A stretch of 64,000 nt of DNA, from positions 2,254,518-2,318,517 of the forward strand of contig BFEA01000128.1 in the NCBI GenBank assembly GCA_003427395.1, read 5' to 3'. The position numbers were made by a program, and so were the translations under genes. Origin of the DNA: Chara braunii (taxonomy: Eukaryota > Streptophyta > Charophyceae > Charales > Characeae). Under the pieces are notes generated by a model that worked only from the letters and a program-made list of their open reading frames with translations, had not been told where the DNA came from and ran no database searches. Shown piece by piece: positions 10,558 through 22,611 of the stretch (positions are counted from its first letter, which is position 1; the number at the start of each line of letters is the position of its first letter).

Positions 10558-11781
10558 AAAAATTGTGGATAGCCGTTAGCACCAGGTGCTGATTGGTCCA
10601 TCCAATATCTTCCGCAGCCTGACCACCTACCTCTTCCCCTTCCCCTTCCCCTACCTCTCCCGTGCATGAAATTCTTTCACAGAGCCACAATCCACTATCC
10701 CACTGCTTGTGTCCCCCTTGAAAGGCAATGGTCGCCAAGAAACACTACCTAGTACCCACTGCCTGTGTCTCCTGTGAGAGGCGATGGTCGCCAGGAACAC
10801 TATCCGACGACTAAAGGCCCTCTTCACGAACTGTCTTTCTACCTAAAAGCGCTATCTGATGACAACTGCCACCCACTCTCCTTCGTAGATATGACCAACA
10901 AGTGCATCATGAAGCTGCTCTGTATCACCAGACACCAACTCTTGCGGAAGTGTTGTGTCCGACCGCCGCACTCCCCACCAAAGACGTACGACAACGAGTA
11001 AGACTTGGCACTCGCGCCAAGCGAGCAGTACGCCCTCTCATCCAGTACCAAACCATTAATCATGATAGTGGAAGCGTTGCCAAGAAGAAACTGAAAAGAG
11101 CCAGCCAGGTGATGCGCCGATGCAGCAGTGAACAGGGAGATGATCTGGCGATCATGCCGAACTCGCGCCAAGGTGAGATCGAAGGAACCAGTCCTCAACC
11201 AAGAGAAAGCGAGACGAAAAAACTACATCTATGCAGAGTAGCAAAAGGTGGGATATTAAGAGAGGATTACAATAAGTGATGAATTGAAATAAAATGAAAT
11301 GAAAACGAAGCGTGTGAGAGAAGGCAATGGATGCACACTAACAGTAAGAGAGAACGATAGACAGACAGACAAACAGATGACCATAGCTTGCAGATCGAAA
11401 TGAGAGACTACAAGACAATGGATGCACTCTCAGAGTAAGACGGAGAGCAGCCAGAGAGAAGGAGAGCAGGAGGCATCCCTCGGTAGCACATGAGCGAACA
11501 CCTTCGTTACATCCCACAGATGTGCTGCACTAACGACTATGTCACCTGCAGACCATCGAGCATGACGATGGCACGACAAACATAGATCATTTCTCAAAAG
11601 AAAGCATTCAATCGCAAGGAAATTTTAGCGCCAAAAACAGCGGAACAAGCGGCTTCCAGAGTGCAAACTCCCTCTTCGCAGAGCTCGCAAACGTCTCTGT
11701 CTTAGTCAGCCCACACAGTGCCACAAAGGCAAATCAAGCCAGTGGCCACCACATAGGAAAGCCACAGACTCACAGAAAGAC

Positions 11782-11785
<4 letters not shown>

Positions 11786-11856
<71 letters not shown>
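11786..11856. repeat. (AG)n microsatellite
   Basis: About 35 uninterrupted AG dinucleotides. Apparent Ser-Leu or Arg-Glu open frames across it are artefacts of the repeat. Confidence 0.95.
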
Positions 11857-11857
<1 letters not shown>

Positions 11858-14172
11858 GATAGAATGAAGTCGTCAGACTCGGACAGAGTAAGCATGCGAC
11901 TCCAAGGAACCGCTCCTCGAGGAATGTGGTGAGAAAAGAGTAGACAAAAGGGAGGAGGGCATCGGGAAACATCACGATGCCAAAGCCGCAGGGAATTCTT
12001 TGTTGCATGTTTTTTTTTCTCTTTTCCGACATAAACGAATAGCAACAGCATAATATACGGTGATGAGACTGTAAGCCCGCCACCCATTCATTGGACGATA
12101 AACCAAGCAGCGGGCAAACCACTCATTCCTACCTGGAACACGTGGAGGTCCATTACCCGACAAACAAAGAAGCGAGGACAGTTGTGTGTGTGATAGTTCC
12201 TCTCCCACATCCATCTTCTGCATCTCAAGACAGCCAGAAAGAAAATGCATTGCTCTTTCCACGTTGGAAAAGAAAAAATCTCCTGTACCTGTTGTTTGTA
12301 CATCTCTGTTTGTGGCTTCTTCTGGTCGCACAGGAAGTAGATGCAAAACCTTGAGCCCTCATCTAATCGTATACAACTCTCTACGTGCAACATGCGCAAG
12401 GAATATGAGTGTGAGCGATATACATAAAACCAAGTTGCGAAATCACACAGCTGAGCAAGTAGTAGTATCCCAAGTAGAGAGTACAGATGCACCGAGAAAA
12501 CCATTCATAAAGAGCAATACAATGAAGTATTGAGCCAATGTCCGAGCCCGTAGGCCACACCAACACAGTATCCAGAGTCGCTCTCTCTGTCTGGCGCACA
12601 GCGCCCAGCCTACTCTACCATACTATCCTACTCTACAGCTGGTTCACATAACAGGATCACTTCGGCTCACGAAGACCAATGTACATTGTCAACACCATCG
12701 GTGACCTCTCTTCATGTACCAGGTACGTAACTCGTCACCCTCAATCAGACCTTGATTATCCCACACAGCGCCTCACTCCCTGAAGACCACCCGATCATCC
12801 GCTGTACCCCCTGGCGCCTAGCAGCCCGGCTATGGCCGCCTGCGCCCTGCTGCCCTGCAGCGCCCCTCTCACCACCTAGCGCTCCGTCAGCGCCCCTGGC
12901 ATTAGCGCAGCATCAAGCAGAAGCGCAGCAGCACTTCCGCATTGCCAGCGCTGGCCAGAATGCCTGGCCTCGGCTGCCTCACTTCCTTTATGGAAGTGTC
13001 AGCCTGCTTCATGCTGCGTGTGGCCTGGCTGGAAGCTTCCAGTAGCTTCCGGTTGGGCCTCAGACCCTGTGCCCAGGCCCGAGACTTACAGTTGAGGGCC
13101 TGGGCCCTTTTCAGTTGGGCACGGCCTGAGTCTTCCAGACTTGGGCTGTTTGCGGCATCTGTGCAGGGTCCCCGGGCAGGTGCATTCGTACTACTGCTTT
13201 TGCAAAGGCCGAAGGCCTGCTTCCCAATGTATCGGCCCTGCTTTGTGTACGTGTGCCCAGGTGCAACTGTCAAGGCCTGGGCCAACTGTATGCCGCAGCA
13301 TTGTGAGACTCACGTGTCTTCCCAACCAACTGGCGTGCTGCGGGAGCCTGAATACCCCATATGGAAATGTCGAATTCTGCCTTTGACGAATATTCAGGCC
13401 CGCCTTCACTTAGGGCGGGCACTTGGCTTGCTGGGGCCTTAGCCCAGAACAATGTGATGTCTGATAGAGCCACTTGAGGGCTCGTTCCTCACACATGCTT
13501 CTCTTTGCCAAATTAAGCTTTTCCCAAGAAGCACAACAGGATGGCCGACACCCGCAGCCATGAATGCTGTGTAGTTCGACTCACTTTTGATACCGTACAT
13601 CCATCACACCTTTCTCAAGTCGAACATGATCATAGGTAGTAGGGCCTTGCCTCACTACTCACGAAATGCACAGAATGAGAATGAATCTTCCGCTAGAACA
13701 TGGACAGATGCACCACCATCATTTTTGTCTTTTGTGCACTTGGTGAGTGGTCCGGTGAAGCCCATAGACTCCAACTTGTTCAATTGGCGAAATCAGGTTG
13801 CATGCGCCGGGACGAGTAAAGCTAGAAACGCCCTAACTTGTTCCCTGGGCCAATGTCTGGGACATTCGTCCAGAATCGAAGCCCGGCCCTGTGAATCCTG
13901 ACTTGCAATCTGAAGACAAAACTCTCGACTGAAGTTCAAGGAATTCTGCTCCAGTGGTCCGTTTGACCGTTTAAATACATTCCACTCAACTTTCATACCC
14001 TTTACTGTATTACATATCTCCAATTGGGCAACTAAATCGAGATCAATGATGAACAAAGGCTGTTGTGGTCACAAGGACACGGTGCCTTGCCGAAGCTGAA
14101 TTTCACTTCAGACCGAGTTTTGCCGAGCTTGGGTCCCATTGTATTTTCTTTTGTGGTACTCACAGCAGTTGC

Positions 14173-14252
14173 ATCTCCTCTACCACCTTGTGTGTGCCGA
14201 CTGGATGTTGTTCCGGGGAACAAGGTGTATCTCCTCTACCACCTTGTGTGTG
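14173..14252. repeat. 24-bp direct repeat, 56-bp spacing
   Basis: The same 24 bases (beginning ATCTCCTCTACC and ending TTGTGTGTG) occur at 14173-14196 and 14229-14252 without mismatch. Confidence 0.85.
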
Positions 14253-14461
14253 CGCCCACCGGGGGAGTGGAGTGCGGCAACTGAACGGGCCTTCGGGGCC
14301 AAAACACCCACTGCAAGGCGTCCTTTTTTCAAGGGGCGAGGTAAATGATAGAATTACTTGCGTATCTCATTGCCTTTCTCATTCGAAAGGGCACACACGA
14401 ACCTATTTGACCGACAATTGAATACCCGACAAAGTGCAGTGAAACAACCGAAGAAGAAACT

Positions 14462-14462
<1 letters not shown>

Positions 14463-14552
<90 letters not shown>

Positions 14553-14947
14553 NNNNNNNNNNNNNNNNNNNNNNNNNNNNNNNNNNNNNNNNNNNNNNNN
14601 NNNNNNNNNNNNNNNNNNNNNNNNNNNNNNNNNNNNNNNNNNNNNNNNNNNNNNNNNNNNNNNNNNNNNNNNNNNNNNNNNNNNNNNNNNNNNNNNNNNN
14701 NNNNNNNNNNNNNNNNNNNNNNNNNNNNNNNNNNNNNNNNNNNNNNNNNNNNNNNNNNNNNNNNNNNNNNNNNNNNNNNNNNNNNNNNNNNNNNNNNNNN
14801 NNNNNNNNNNNNNNNNNNNNNNNNNNNNNNNNNNNNNNNNNNNNNNNNNNNNNNNNNNNNNNNNNNNNNNNNNNNNNNNNNNNNNNNNNNNNNNNNNNNN
14901 NNNNNNNNNNNNNNNNNNNNNNNNNNNNNNNNNNNNNNNNNNNNNNN
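14463..14947. repeat. (CT)n microsatellite ending in an assembly gap
   Basis: CT dinucleotides occupy 14463-14552; N bases fill 14553-14947. The gap evidently arose because the repeat could not be crossed. Confidence 0.95.
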
Positions 14948-15443
14948 AACCCACACGGGCTGAGTAGGGCTAAAGACTGTGTCTGACGACTCGACTGTCC
15001 CGAAGGACACGAACCCTCCCAAGGACCGGTACTGACCGGCGGGCTGCTCGGTGTGGCACGGTAGGCCCACAATCCGAGCTGTGGGCTGTACAACGGGCCG
15101 TCTAAGTATTGAGAGGATCTGCTGACTCAACACGGGTAGACTCCACCACTTGCCCACTTGCCTCTGCCTCAAACGTGCGCAGCTTCGAAAGGCCACTTCT
15201 GCACTGAGTCTCTTTTGTCCACGTCATAGGACTCCGTGTATGAAGGATAGGGCCTCGTTGATCAAACCCACACGGGCTGAGTAAGGCTAAAGACTGTGTC
15301 TGACGACTCGACTGTCCCGAAGGACACGAACCCTCCCAAGGACCAGTACTGACCGGCGGGCTGCTCGGTGTGGCACGGTAGGCCCAAAATCCGAGTTATG
15401 GGTTGTACAACGGGCCGTCTAAGTCTTGAGAGGATCTGCTGAC
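14948..15443. repeat. 179-bp direct repeat pair (14948-15126 and 15265-15443)
   Basis: Both copies begin AACCCACACGGGCTGAGTA and end GAGGATCTGCTGAC, offset by exactly 317 bp, with few differences. The 138 bp between them includes an 80-bp piece (15119-15199) that recurs inverted at 22921-23000. The composition suggests debris of an LTR from a minus-oriented element; I cannot assign it to an element. Confidence 0.8.
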
Positions 15444-15690
15444 CGCGTCGTCCTGTTTGCGACGTTAAAGAATTCATGAGGAGTTACGGGGGATTTAAAT
15501 GCCTCCTGGTCAGCAACAGATACCTGCAGTGATGGCTGTAGTATTGGAGTCCAGGCCAGAGACCATAGATGACAGGGTTCCATACGGATCCTGTGGTCCA
15601 TAGATTGAGTCAACCTTTAAGTTGAGTCAGTTAGGGGGAGAGTCTAAGTGGTGAGGAGTGGAACCATCACTTGGTTGCGCGTCTATCACC

Positions 15691-16278
15691 ATGGTTGACA
15701 CGGGTACCGGAACGAGCACCTCCCTTCACACACCAGAACAGGAGGCGAAAGTCGCCGCCCTCCTGAAAGAGAGAAAAGAGAAGGAGGCCAAGAAGAAGGC
15801 CTTGCTAGAAGAACAAACGGCGAAGTTGAAGAAGATTGAGGAGGAGATGGCCAGAGAAAAAGAGAGGTTAAAGAAAGAAGAAGAAGAGAAGCTCAAGGCA
15901 GTAGAAGAGGAGGAAGAGGTAGAAGAACCACAGAAGATTACGGAGTGGGTTGCTGGTTTATCCCTGGGAGACGAAGAGGAGGCACTAATGTATGTGCCCA
16001 GGGAAGAACAAGAGGTGGCCATGAGAGAGTGGGATGCAGAAGAAGACCCACTCAAGCGGCAGGCTATGGAAGATGAGAAGAGGATGGAGTGGAAGTTCCA
16101 ACTGACGAGGGAGAGGAAAAGGAGAATACAAGCGGCGAGCCAGGTGGCGAGAGAATTGGAGGAGGTAAAGAAGCAGAGAGCGCAGATGGTGATGCAGGTG
16201 GACCTACTGGGGAAGATGGAGATCATGGCGAGAAACATAGAGCGCCTGGCTCAGGTCCAGGAAGAACAATATCTGTTT
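15691..16278 (+). pseudogene. Chromovirus gag N-terminal coiled coil
   Basis: The reading opens at ATG 15658 or, more likely, at ATG 15691 (context CACCATGG). It encodes a long Lys/Glu heptad-rich coiled coil (residues about 20-90 and 120-200) ending NIERLAQVQEEQYLF. The frame is then cut by an insertion: joining codon 16276-16278 to 17695 restores the same frame and continues into the gag body. In the family this part drives Gag assembly. Confidence 0.7.
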
Positions 16279-17690
16279 TCTAATGACCCGTCAAAACACA
16301 CTGAAAACACTGCTGATTTATGAAGTTCTGCCGATGGAATGGATGCCTTGCTGAGATTCCCGCATTCTGCTGTGTTTTCTAAGTCTGTCTGTGTGTGTGC
16401 GTGCTTGTGACCTGCATGCCTGTCTGAGTGCTTATTGATATGAGTGTGTGGGACCCGCAAGGGTACTTGCTTGTTTGGTAGGCCCGTAGGGCCGGTACTT
16501 ACCTGTGGTCGTGGCATCGAGGGTTGTAGCAGGGAAAAACACTCAAGTGGCGAAGCTAGCGGCCCTGAGGCCCTTGGGGTAGCGAAAAAACACTCAAGTA
16601 GGCCGGTAGGCCGATACTGCACCCCACTGCAGTTGGCGTGAGGGGTACTGGAGGCCGAGCAGAAAAAGACAAAGTTGGCATTCTTAGAGTCCAGTAGCGG
16701 TAGGGTAGGTCTAGGCCGGTACCAGTCCAACCAGTCTGAGTCTAGAGCCTGTACGGGTAATATCAGGGTCTGCAATGATGTTTCCCTCCGAAACGGAGGA
16801 AGTACTGGTTGCTTGGAGAGGCCGAGCGGCCTGGAAGTCACCGCCCAGGAGGCAAGTAGGCCGCTATATCAAGAGGCAGGGCGGAGAGCCCAGACTCATT
16901 CTTCAGTGTGCGAGTTGGGCGTCACGCTACTGGAGCGCTGGCTGGAGTAGCGCTGGGCACTACAGCGCTGCTGGGAGGAGGAAGTCGGGAGCTTCCACCT
17001 TGGCTATGGTGGAGCTCTACCGGTAGGAGGAGGAGGGAGAAGGGGACCAAGGAGGAGAGTGGCGAGGTACTGACTGGCTATGGTAGACACCATCTTCATC
17101 TCCTTGCTAGGCGCTGCATCAGGAAGGCCCTAGTGGGGGTAGTGCCGCATCAAGGAAGCTCGGGACAGAGTCAGGCATGGTGGCTGAGTGAGCAGCGACA
17201 TAGCTGCATGGTGATGACCTTGAAGTGGAGCAGCGGCATAGCTGCTTTGAGTGGTCCTTTGGACAGGAGGCTGAAGCCTCAGTAGTCCACCATAGCCTCG
17301 NCCTGTAAGTAGAGGAAGAAGAAGGGTTGCCATGGCTATGGTGGACCTCATCTTGTGCCTGCAGTAGAAGTGGGATTCGGACATTGATTCTGGTTCAGCT
17401 GTTCAACATTATTATTGCTTATTATTGTTTGAATAAGAAAGGAGGAGATAAAGAGGAGAAGGTTGTTAAGCGAAGAAGAAGAGCTTTGTCTTTGGTCTAT
17501 GCTGGAGTACATCATCTCTTTCTTCTTTCTTAATTCTTCTTCTTCTTCTTTCCCTCTCTCTCCTCTCGAGTTCTTCATTTCTTTTGCAATTGGACGACAT
17601 TGGGCTCAAGTTCATTCATTTCTTTTCGCAATTGGACAACATTGTACTTTCTGGTGATTATGGACTTCGAAATTGGCCAAGATCGTAACA
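16279..17690. mobile_element. 1412-bp insertion in gag
   Basis: The four bases GTTT at 16275-16278 recur at 17691-17694, and removing 16279-17690 plus one GTTT joins two halves of gag in the same frame. The insert carries no recognised domain. It is rich in GGCCGGTAGG-type words at 16.5-17.3 kb, has a single N at 17301, and ends with pyrimidine-rich sequence and a repeated ATTGGAC.ACATTG element at 17589/17631. A solo LTR or non-autonomous element is likely; a 4-5-bp duplication would fit either. Confidence 0.6.
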
Positions 17691-17694
17691 GTTT

Positions 17695-18929
17695 GGTAGA
17701 GGTCAGGACATTGCCTTGCGCTCTATACGTCTGGGACTCAGGGACTTTGCAAGGGAATTAGCGACGCAAGTGGGCTCAAAGGTGAAGGCCCACCTAGAGG
17801 GCACAGAGCGTTATTGCACGGGCGCCATAGAAGGCGCCAGACTGGCTGCTCCCAAGGAGGAGGAAGCACGTCCCCGAAGGGAGCCTATCAAGGTCAAGTT
17901 CCCTGACTCCTATAGCGGGAAGAAAGAGGAGAATTTTGACAATTGGGAAGCCAATGTCAAAACCTACGTACATTTGCAGAAGGTCTCCCCGAACGAGCAT
18001 GTCCTTATAGTCGTCCATGCCCTCTGAGACGAAGTTGCGCCGCCAACTGTAATGATGATTTAGTCGCTTATTCCGCGTTCACTCCCCTCACTGACTTCCT
18101 TAAATTATTGCGTGAACGATTCGCACATGTCTCACGCAGTGTCAAAGCCTCCGATAGATTGCAAACCATCCACTCTCGCAAGTGGAAGAGTGCTAGAGCA
18201 CTCAAGGGTGTGATGGATGAGCGAGTCGCCGTCCCGGACCATGGGGTCACTGAGACCCAACTGGTCAACCTCTTCTATCGTGCAATGCCCAAACAGCTGC
18301 GCGGGCATTTCTTTGAGAAGAGTCAGCCTACCATGACCTATGACGCTTTGAGCAGGGAAGTGGTAGCCTTTGAAGCGCGATCCATGTCAATTTCCACTTT
18401 TTGGCATAAGGACCTAGACAAGGGCAAAAAGTGGAAAGGTCGCACCATCTCAGGACAGGTCAAGACCAAGGATCGCTTGATCCTTACTTTAGATGAGGGT
18501 GGTGTAGACGAAGTCCCCTACGAGCGGATTGAGTGGGGGCTTGGGGAAGAGGACAGTAGCGTTAGTCAGGGGAGGACCTACGCTGCTGTCCCGGCTGGAG
18601 GGAGGCTGCAAGGAGGAGGTAGAGGTCAGGGCCAAGGGGGTCGGGCCTCAGGGGGCCGTTCCCAGAGCGATCAGGGGGGTAGCGGTAAAGGAGGAAACCG
18701 CCAAGTGGGAGGAAGGGGTCAAGGTCCCCTGCAAAACCGTTAGGGGAATGGGTCGCCTAATAGAGGGAATAGGTCACCGAATAGAGGAAACAAGTCACCC
18801 TCTTGGAGAGGCGGTTGGCACCCAGGGCTGCCACAGGGTCGGCCTTGCGGTGACCCTGGCCACATCATTAAATATTGTCCAAAGTATAGAGAGGCCCGTT
18901 CGGCTGCCCAGGGGTCAAAAGGCAGCCGC
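17695..18929 (+). pseudogene. Chromovirus gag body and zinc knuckle
   Basis: From 17695 the frame reads GRGQDIALRSIRLGLRDFA, then a gag capsid-like region (PDSYSGKKEENFDNWEANV, near 17900-17955). A TGA at 18025-18027 and a small deletion shift the frame, and the capsid continues from about 18040 to 18740 (TPLTDFLKLLRERFAHV; a Gly/Gln-rich basic tail). A TAG at 18741-18743 is followed in frame by NGSPNRGNRSP-type repeats and the knuckle region PCGDPGHIIKYC at about 18843-18878. The first knuckle Cys position is Gly, so the CCHC motif is incomplete. Gag binds and packages the element RNA. Confidence 0.8.
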
Positions 18930-19009
18930 CGATAGGGGTAGCAACTGCCCCTACCACAAGGCCATGTGGGGAAGCGAGAGCAAGGCGGCAAGAAACTCCC
19001 ACACCACAT

Positions 19010-19504
19010 GTGCCGATGGCAGAGGTTGCAGGCCGATGCCTAGATAGTTGTCCAGAGACTGCTTGTGTCAGAGTCTCTCTAGGCACTTCCCTCACAGGCG
19101 TGGCCGATGAGTTAAAGGAGAGAATGCCCGCCTGGGCCAAGATGAAGAAGGAGAGTAGGGGACAACTAGCTTTAGTAGACGTAGAGATTTTCAGAGGTAG
19201 AGTAGGGGCCCTAGTAGATAGTGGGGCCACGCGTAGCTATACTAGTAGAAAGGCACTGCAGAAGTTGAAGTTGGGGCTAAAAGTCCATAAGTTAACAGAC
19301 CCCATAGTGAGTATCCTCGCAGACAATCGCACAATGCGAGTACAGGATTACGTAGAGGGAGTCCAGGCGTACTTTCGCCTAGAGAAAGATGGGAAAGTGG
19401 AGAAAGTTCTCCATTCCCTGACTCTCCTCGTAGAGGACAGCCTTCCCTTCGATATAGTCCTAGGAATGGACTGGGAGAGGCAGTCGGGGCCACACTCCAT
19501 TTGA
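19010..19504 (+). pseudogene. Retroviral-type aspartic protease of the chromovirus
   Basis: The catalytic triplet is in GALVDSGATRSY (Asp codon 19217-19219), and the flap/C-terminal hydrophobic motif LPFDIVLGMDW lies near 19441-19473. The order and spacing fit a Ty3/gypsy protease that cleaves Gag-Pol. The frame shifts close to 19490 and pol continues (HLREHECRL) in another frame. Confidence 0.85.
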
Positions 19505-19659
19505 GAGAGCACGAGTGTAGGCTCCCTAGCCCGTCAGGCGGGGTTAAGACTGTCCGTCTGTTTTATGTGTCAGGAGTAGACAACTCCCTGGCACATTGTT
19601 GCCTTAGCGCTCCTGCGTTCGCGAGGTTAGTGAAGAAGGAGCGACTAGAAGAATAGGTT

Positions 19660-21056
19660 TTGTAGCCTATGTTAGGCCAGTTATTGAGCCTAAAGAAGAA
19701 AAACCCATAGATCCCGCCATTGCCAAGTTGCTGGAAGAGTACACAGATCTAGCTAAGCCGCTTACAGGGGTAGTCCCGCGGCCCATCCAGCATCGCATTG
19801 AGATCAAACCTGGCAGCAGGACTCCTAAAGGAGCAGTGTACAGGATGTCCCCGCGGGAATTGGAGGAGTTGCGCAAGCAGTTAGATGAACTCCTAGAGAA
19901 GGGTTGGATTAGGCCCATTTCGTCTCCATTTGGAGCACCTGTTCTATTTGTCCCAAAGAAGGAGGGAGAGCTTAGAATGTGCATTGACTCTAGGGGTCTC
20001 AATGCTATCACCGTGAATAACGCGGAGCCGTTGCCCCGTATAGATGATCTTTTAGATCAGGTGCAGGGCTGCAAGTATTTTTCAAAGATAGACTTGAAGT
20101 CCGGATATCATCAGATAGAGGTCCATCCTGATGATCAGTATAAGACCGCGTTCCGGACTAGATATGGGCACTACCAGTTTATAGTTATGCCCTTTGGACT
20201 AACCAACGCGCCAACAACTTTTCAGCGTTGTATGAATGACTTGTTTAGGCCGTGGTTAGACAGGTTTGTAGTAGTTTACTTGATGATTTCTTGTGTTCAA
20301 TAGGACCCTCCAGGAGCATGAGGGTCATCTGAGGCAGGTCTTGAAGAAGCTGAGAGAGGCTACCTTCAAGATCAATGCAAAGAAGTGTGAATGGGCAAAG
20401 ACCCAAGTTCTGTATCTAGGCCATGTCTTAGACGGAGATGGCATCAAACCAGAAGATAGTAAGATCGCAGCGATTAGAGATTGACCTTCATCCCGCACGT
20501 TGACAGAGTTGCGGTTGTTCTTAGGCCTAACTAACTATTACAGGAAGTTTGTGAGGAACTTCTCCAACATCGCTGCTCCCCTGCGCAGATTGTTGAAGAA
20601 AGAAACAATTTGGAAGTGGGACAAGGACTGCACGTCTGCCATGAAGAAGTTGAAGCAGGCGCTAATAGAGTACCCAGTCCTTAAGGTAGCCGATCCGTCC
20701 TTACCTTTTGTCGTCATGATTGATGCGAGCCAGTATGGTATAGGTGCTGCATTACAGCAAGACGATGACAATGGATATAGACTCGTAGAGTTTATGTCTG
20801 CTAGGATGCCTTCAGAGAAGGTAGCGACATCTACCTACAAGAGGGAACTCTACGCTCTCAGGCAAGCATTAGAACATTGGAAACACTACTTGCTTAGCAG
20901 GCACTTCAAAGTTTAGTCAGACCACGAGACATTAAGGTGGCTGAAGACTCAGGCCCAGATGACACCTAAGCTTACTAGGTGGGCCGCAGAGTTAGACCAA
21001 TATGATTTTGAGCTCAAGCCAGTCAAAGGGAAGTATAATGTAGTCGCGGACGCTCT
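19660..21056 (+). pseudogene. Chromovirus reverse transcriptase and RNase H
   Basis: RT motifs: [20 protein letters not shown] near 19903-19962, [13 protein letters not shown] near 19978, [13 protein letters not shown] near 20081-20120 (motif A), [18 protein letters not shown] near 20188 (motif B). Motif C starts with VVVY at 20268-20279, but one base is missing just before the Asp-Asp codons and a second indel follows, so YLDD is split between frames. The palm then resumes ([15 protein letters not shown]). A TGA at 20482-20484 precedes the connection (LRLFLGLTNYYRKFVRNFS). RNase H begins VVMIDASQYGIGAALQQ near 20712, and a TAG at 20914-20916 precedes SDHETLRWL. ADALSRR closes RNase H near 21052. 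Confidence 0.9.
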
Positions 21057-21059
21057 GAG

Positions 21060-22074
21060 TAGGAGAGCGGACTACTTTGGAGCGATAGTTCATTATCTAG
21101 CTATAGGGAGAGACCTGCAGCAAAAAGTTAGAGAGGCGTATGCGCAGGACCCTATCTATGGTGACCTCCTCAAGAGAGTAAAGGAGGCCCTAGAGACCGA
21201 ACCAGACTACCACACGATTGATGGGTTGTTATTCGAGAAGACTGACGTAGTTGACCGATTGTGCATTCCTACCAGTGAGGAGATTCGTAGTTTGATCCTA
21301 GGGGAATGCCACGATACTGAGGGACACTTTGGTTGGCAAAAGACTCTAGCCAACCTCATGTGCGCATATATATCGCCTGGGATGAAGGCCAGCTGCATAG
21401 AGTATGTTCGCAGTTGTAAGGTGTGCCAGAGGAACAAGACCTCTACGCGTGCCTCTCTAGGTCTTCTCAGGCCCTTGCCTATTCCTGACCAGCCAGAAAC
21501 TCAGTGTCCATTGACTTTATGGACACCCATGTCAAGAGTAGGCACGGCAAGAGCCAAGTCATGGTAATAGTTGATAGATTCAGTAAATATGTTGTTTTTG
21601 TTCCTTTGCCCTCAAAGGCACGCACAGAATTAGTTATTCAGAAGTTCTTTGATCATTGGGTCAGTGAACACGGGATTCCACTGTCTATAGTTAGTGATAG
21701 AGACACCCGGTTCACTAGTCAGAACTGGCAAGAGTTGATGAGAGTCTATGGCTCCAAGTTGTTGATGTCATCTGGCCGTCATCCAGAGACTAACGGTCAG
21801 ACTGAACAGATGAATAAGATCCTGCAACAAGTTCTGCGTATGCACATTAGACCGGATCAGACCAATTGGGATGAGATGTTGCCCAAAGTAGCCAGTGCGT
21901 ACAATAACAGCGTGCACTTGTCTACATGTCGCACTCCCAACGCGTTACACAAGTCCTTTAGACCACGTAGACCGTTTGAGGGACTTAACCGCGACCAGAA
22001 TCGCAGGCTACCTCCCGAGAAAGAGTTAGCTACCGTGGTAGAGAACCTCAGGAAAGCCCAGCACCGAATATGAT
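21060..22074 (+). pseudogene. Chromovirus integrase
   Basis: The N-terminal zinc-binding region reads ECHDTEGHFGWQKT and CKVCQRNK (21304-21440). After a frameshift near 21500 the catalytic core follows: SIDFMD (Asp 21513-21515), SDRDTRF (Asp 21696-21698) and NGQTEQMN (Glu 21804-21806), with 35 residues between the last two, the DD35E spacing. Integrase inserts the cDNA into chromatin. The reading ends with a TGA at 22072-22074. Confidence 0.9.
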
Positions 22075-22611
22075 AGAACAAGCTAATAAGAACCGTCGCC
22101 CGACACAGTTTCAAGTATCCGACCTAGTCTGGGTCAAGTCCAAAGAGTTTGGCAGTTTGCTCCTGAGGAAAACATCTCGCAGAAGTTACTGCCCACGTAT
22201 AGAGGACTGTGGCCAGTTCTGGAAGTTAAGGGCGGAGAGGATGGGTCGTCCTACACAGTAGAGATCCCAGCACACCTCCACACCTACCCTGTGTTTCATG
22301 CCTCAAAGTTGTTGCCGTGTGTCACAAGTCAACAATTTCCATCTAGGAGATCCATGATTCCTCCCGACATGGTCGGAAGGTACGACATTGACGGCATTGT
22401 CGGTGAAGATGTGTTCAAAACAGGAGGTAGAGGTCGTCCGCAGAAGCAATACAAGGTTCGGTTTGCTTATCAGGAACCAGAGGACGACCGCTGGTTTACT
22501 AGAACAGAACTTCTAGAAACAGCTCCCGGCATAGTTAGAGCCTACGAGAGAGATAAGAAAGGTAAAGGTCCTGCCTTGGACTGCGTTATTCTCGGAGGAC
22601 CTCGGATTTAG
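22073..22611 (+). pseudogene. Integrase C-terminus and chromodomain-like region
   Basis: After the stop the protein continues: RPTQFQVSDLVWV, then (shifted frame, near 22160-22290) a GPY/F-like segment, then VFHASKLLPCV at 22290-22320. The last frame (22291-22611) contains YDIDGIVGEDVF, RGRPQKQYKVRFAYQ and EDDRWFTRTELLETAP, which resemble a chromodomain (hydrophobic strand, QYxVRF, D.W....L). Chromodomains steer integration toward heterochromatin marks. Stop at 22609-22611. Confidence 0.75.

Larger units (their letters stand above)
6384..10667 (-). mobile_element. Penelope-like retroelement (PLE) with N-terminal GIY-YIG endonuclease, decayed
   Basis: Read right to left, the unit encodes a Pro/Gly-rich and coiled region (10667-9248), a GIY-YIG nuclease (about 9190-8757), a linker (8750-7650) and a Penelope-type RT (7681-6384). 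In classical PLEs the GIY-YIG domain follows the RT; here it precedes it. That permuted order is known from a clade described in green algae and protists (Chlamys- and Naiad-type PLEs), so a charophyte copy is reasonable. Frameshifts and stops separate the pieces. The borders are set by coding content only; no terminal repeats were identified. Whether the 9248-10667 frames belong to the element or to a neighbouring gene is inferred from orientation and contiguity. Confidence 0.7.
10668..14462. other. Gene-poor region with microsatellite and short repeats
   Basis: No frame on either strand shows a recognised domain. The stretch contains an (AG)n tract at 11786-11856, a GC-rich region with repeated GGCCTGGGCC-type words at 12.8-13.45 kb, and a 24-bp direct repeat at 14173/14229. 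It ends in a (CT)n tract that runs into a gap. Confidence 0.6.
15658..22611 (+). mobile_element. Ty3/gypsy chromovirus, full gag-pol order but inactivated
   Basis: Domains in order on the + strand: coiled-coil gag N-terminus, gag with a CCHC-like knuckle, aspartic protease, RT, RNase H, integrase with HHCC-like and DDE parts, and a C-terminal chromodomain-like region. That is the gag-pol layout of Ty3/gypsy chromoviruses. A 1.4-kb insertion splits gag. At least four in-frame stops (18025, 18741, 20482, 20914) and several single-base indels break pol. I could not find a matching pair of LTRs at the two ends, so the element limits given are those of coding sequence. Confidence 0.85.

Noticed and set aside
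17691-17715. A plant tRNA-Met primer-binding site (TTTGGTA..)
   Set aside because: The bases are in-frame gag codons that continue the upstream half; the match to the tRNA complement is only a few bases.
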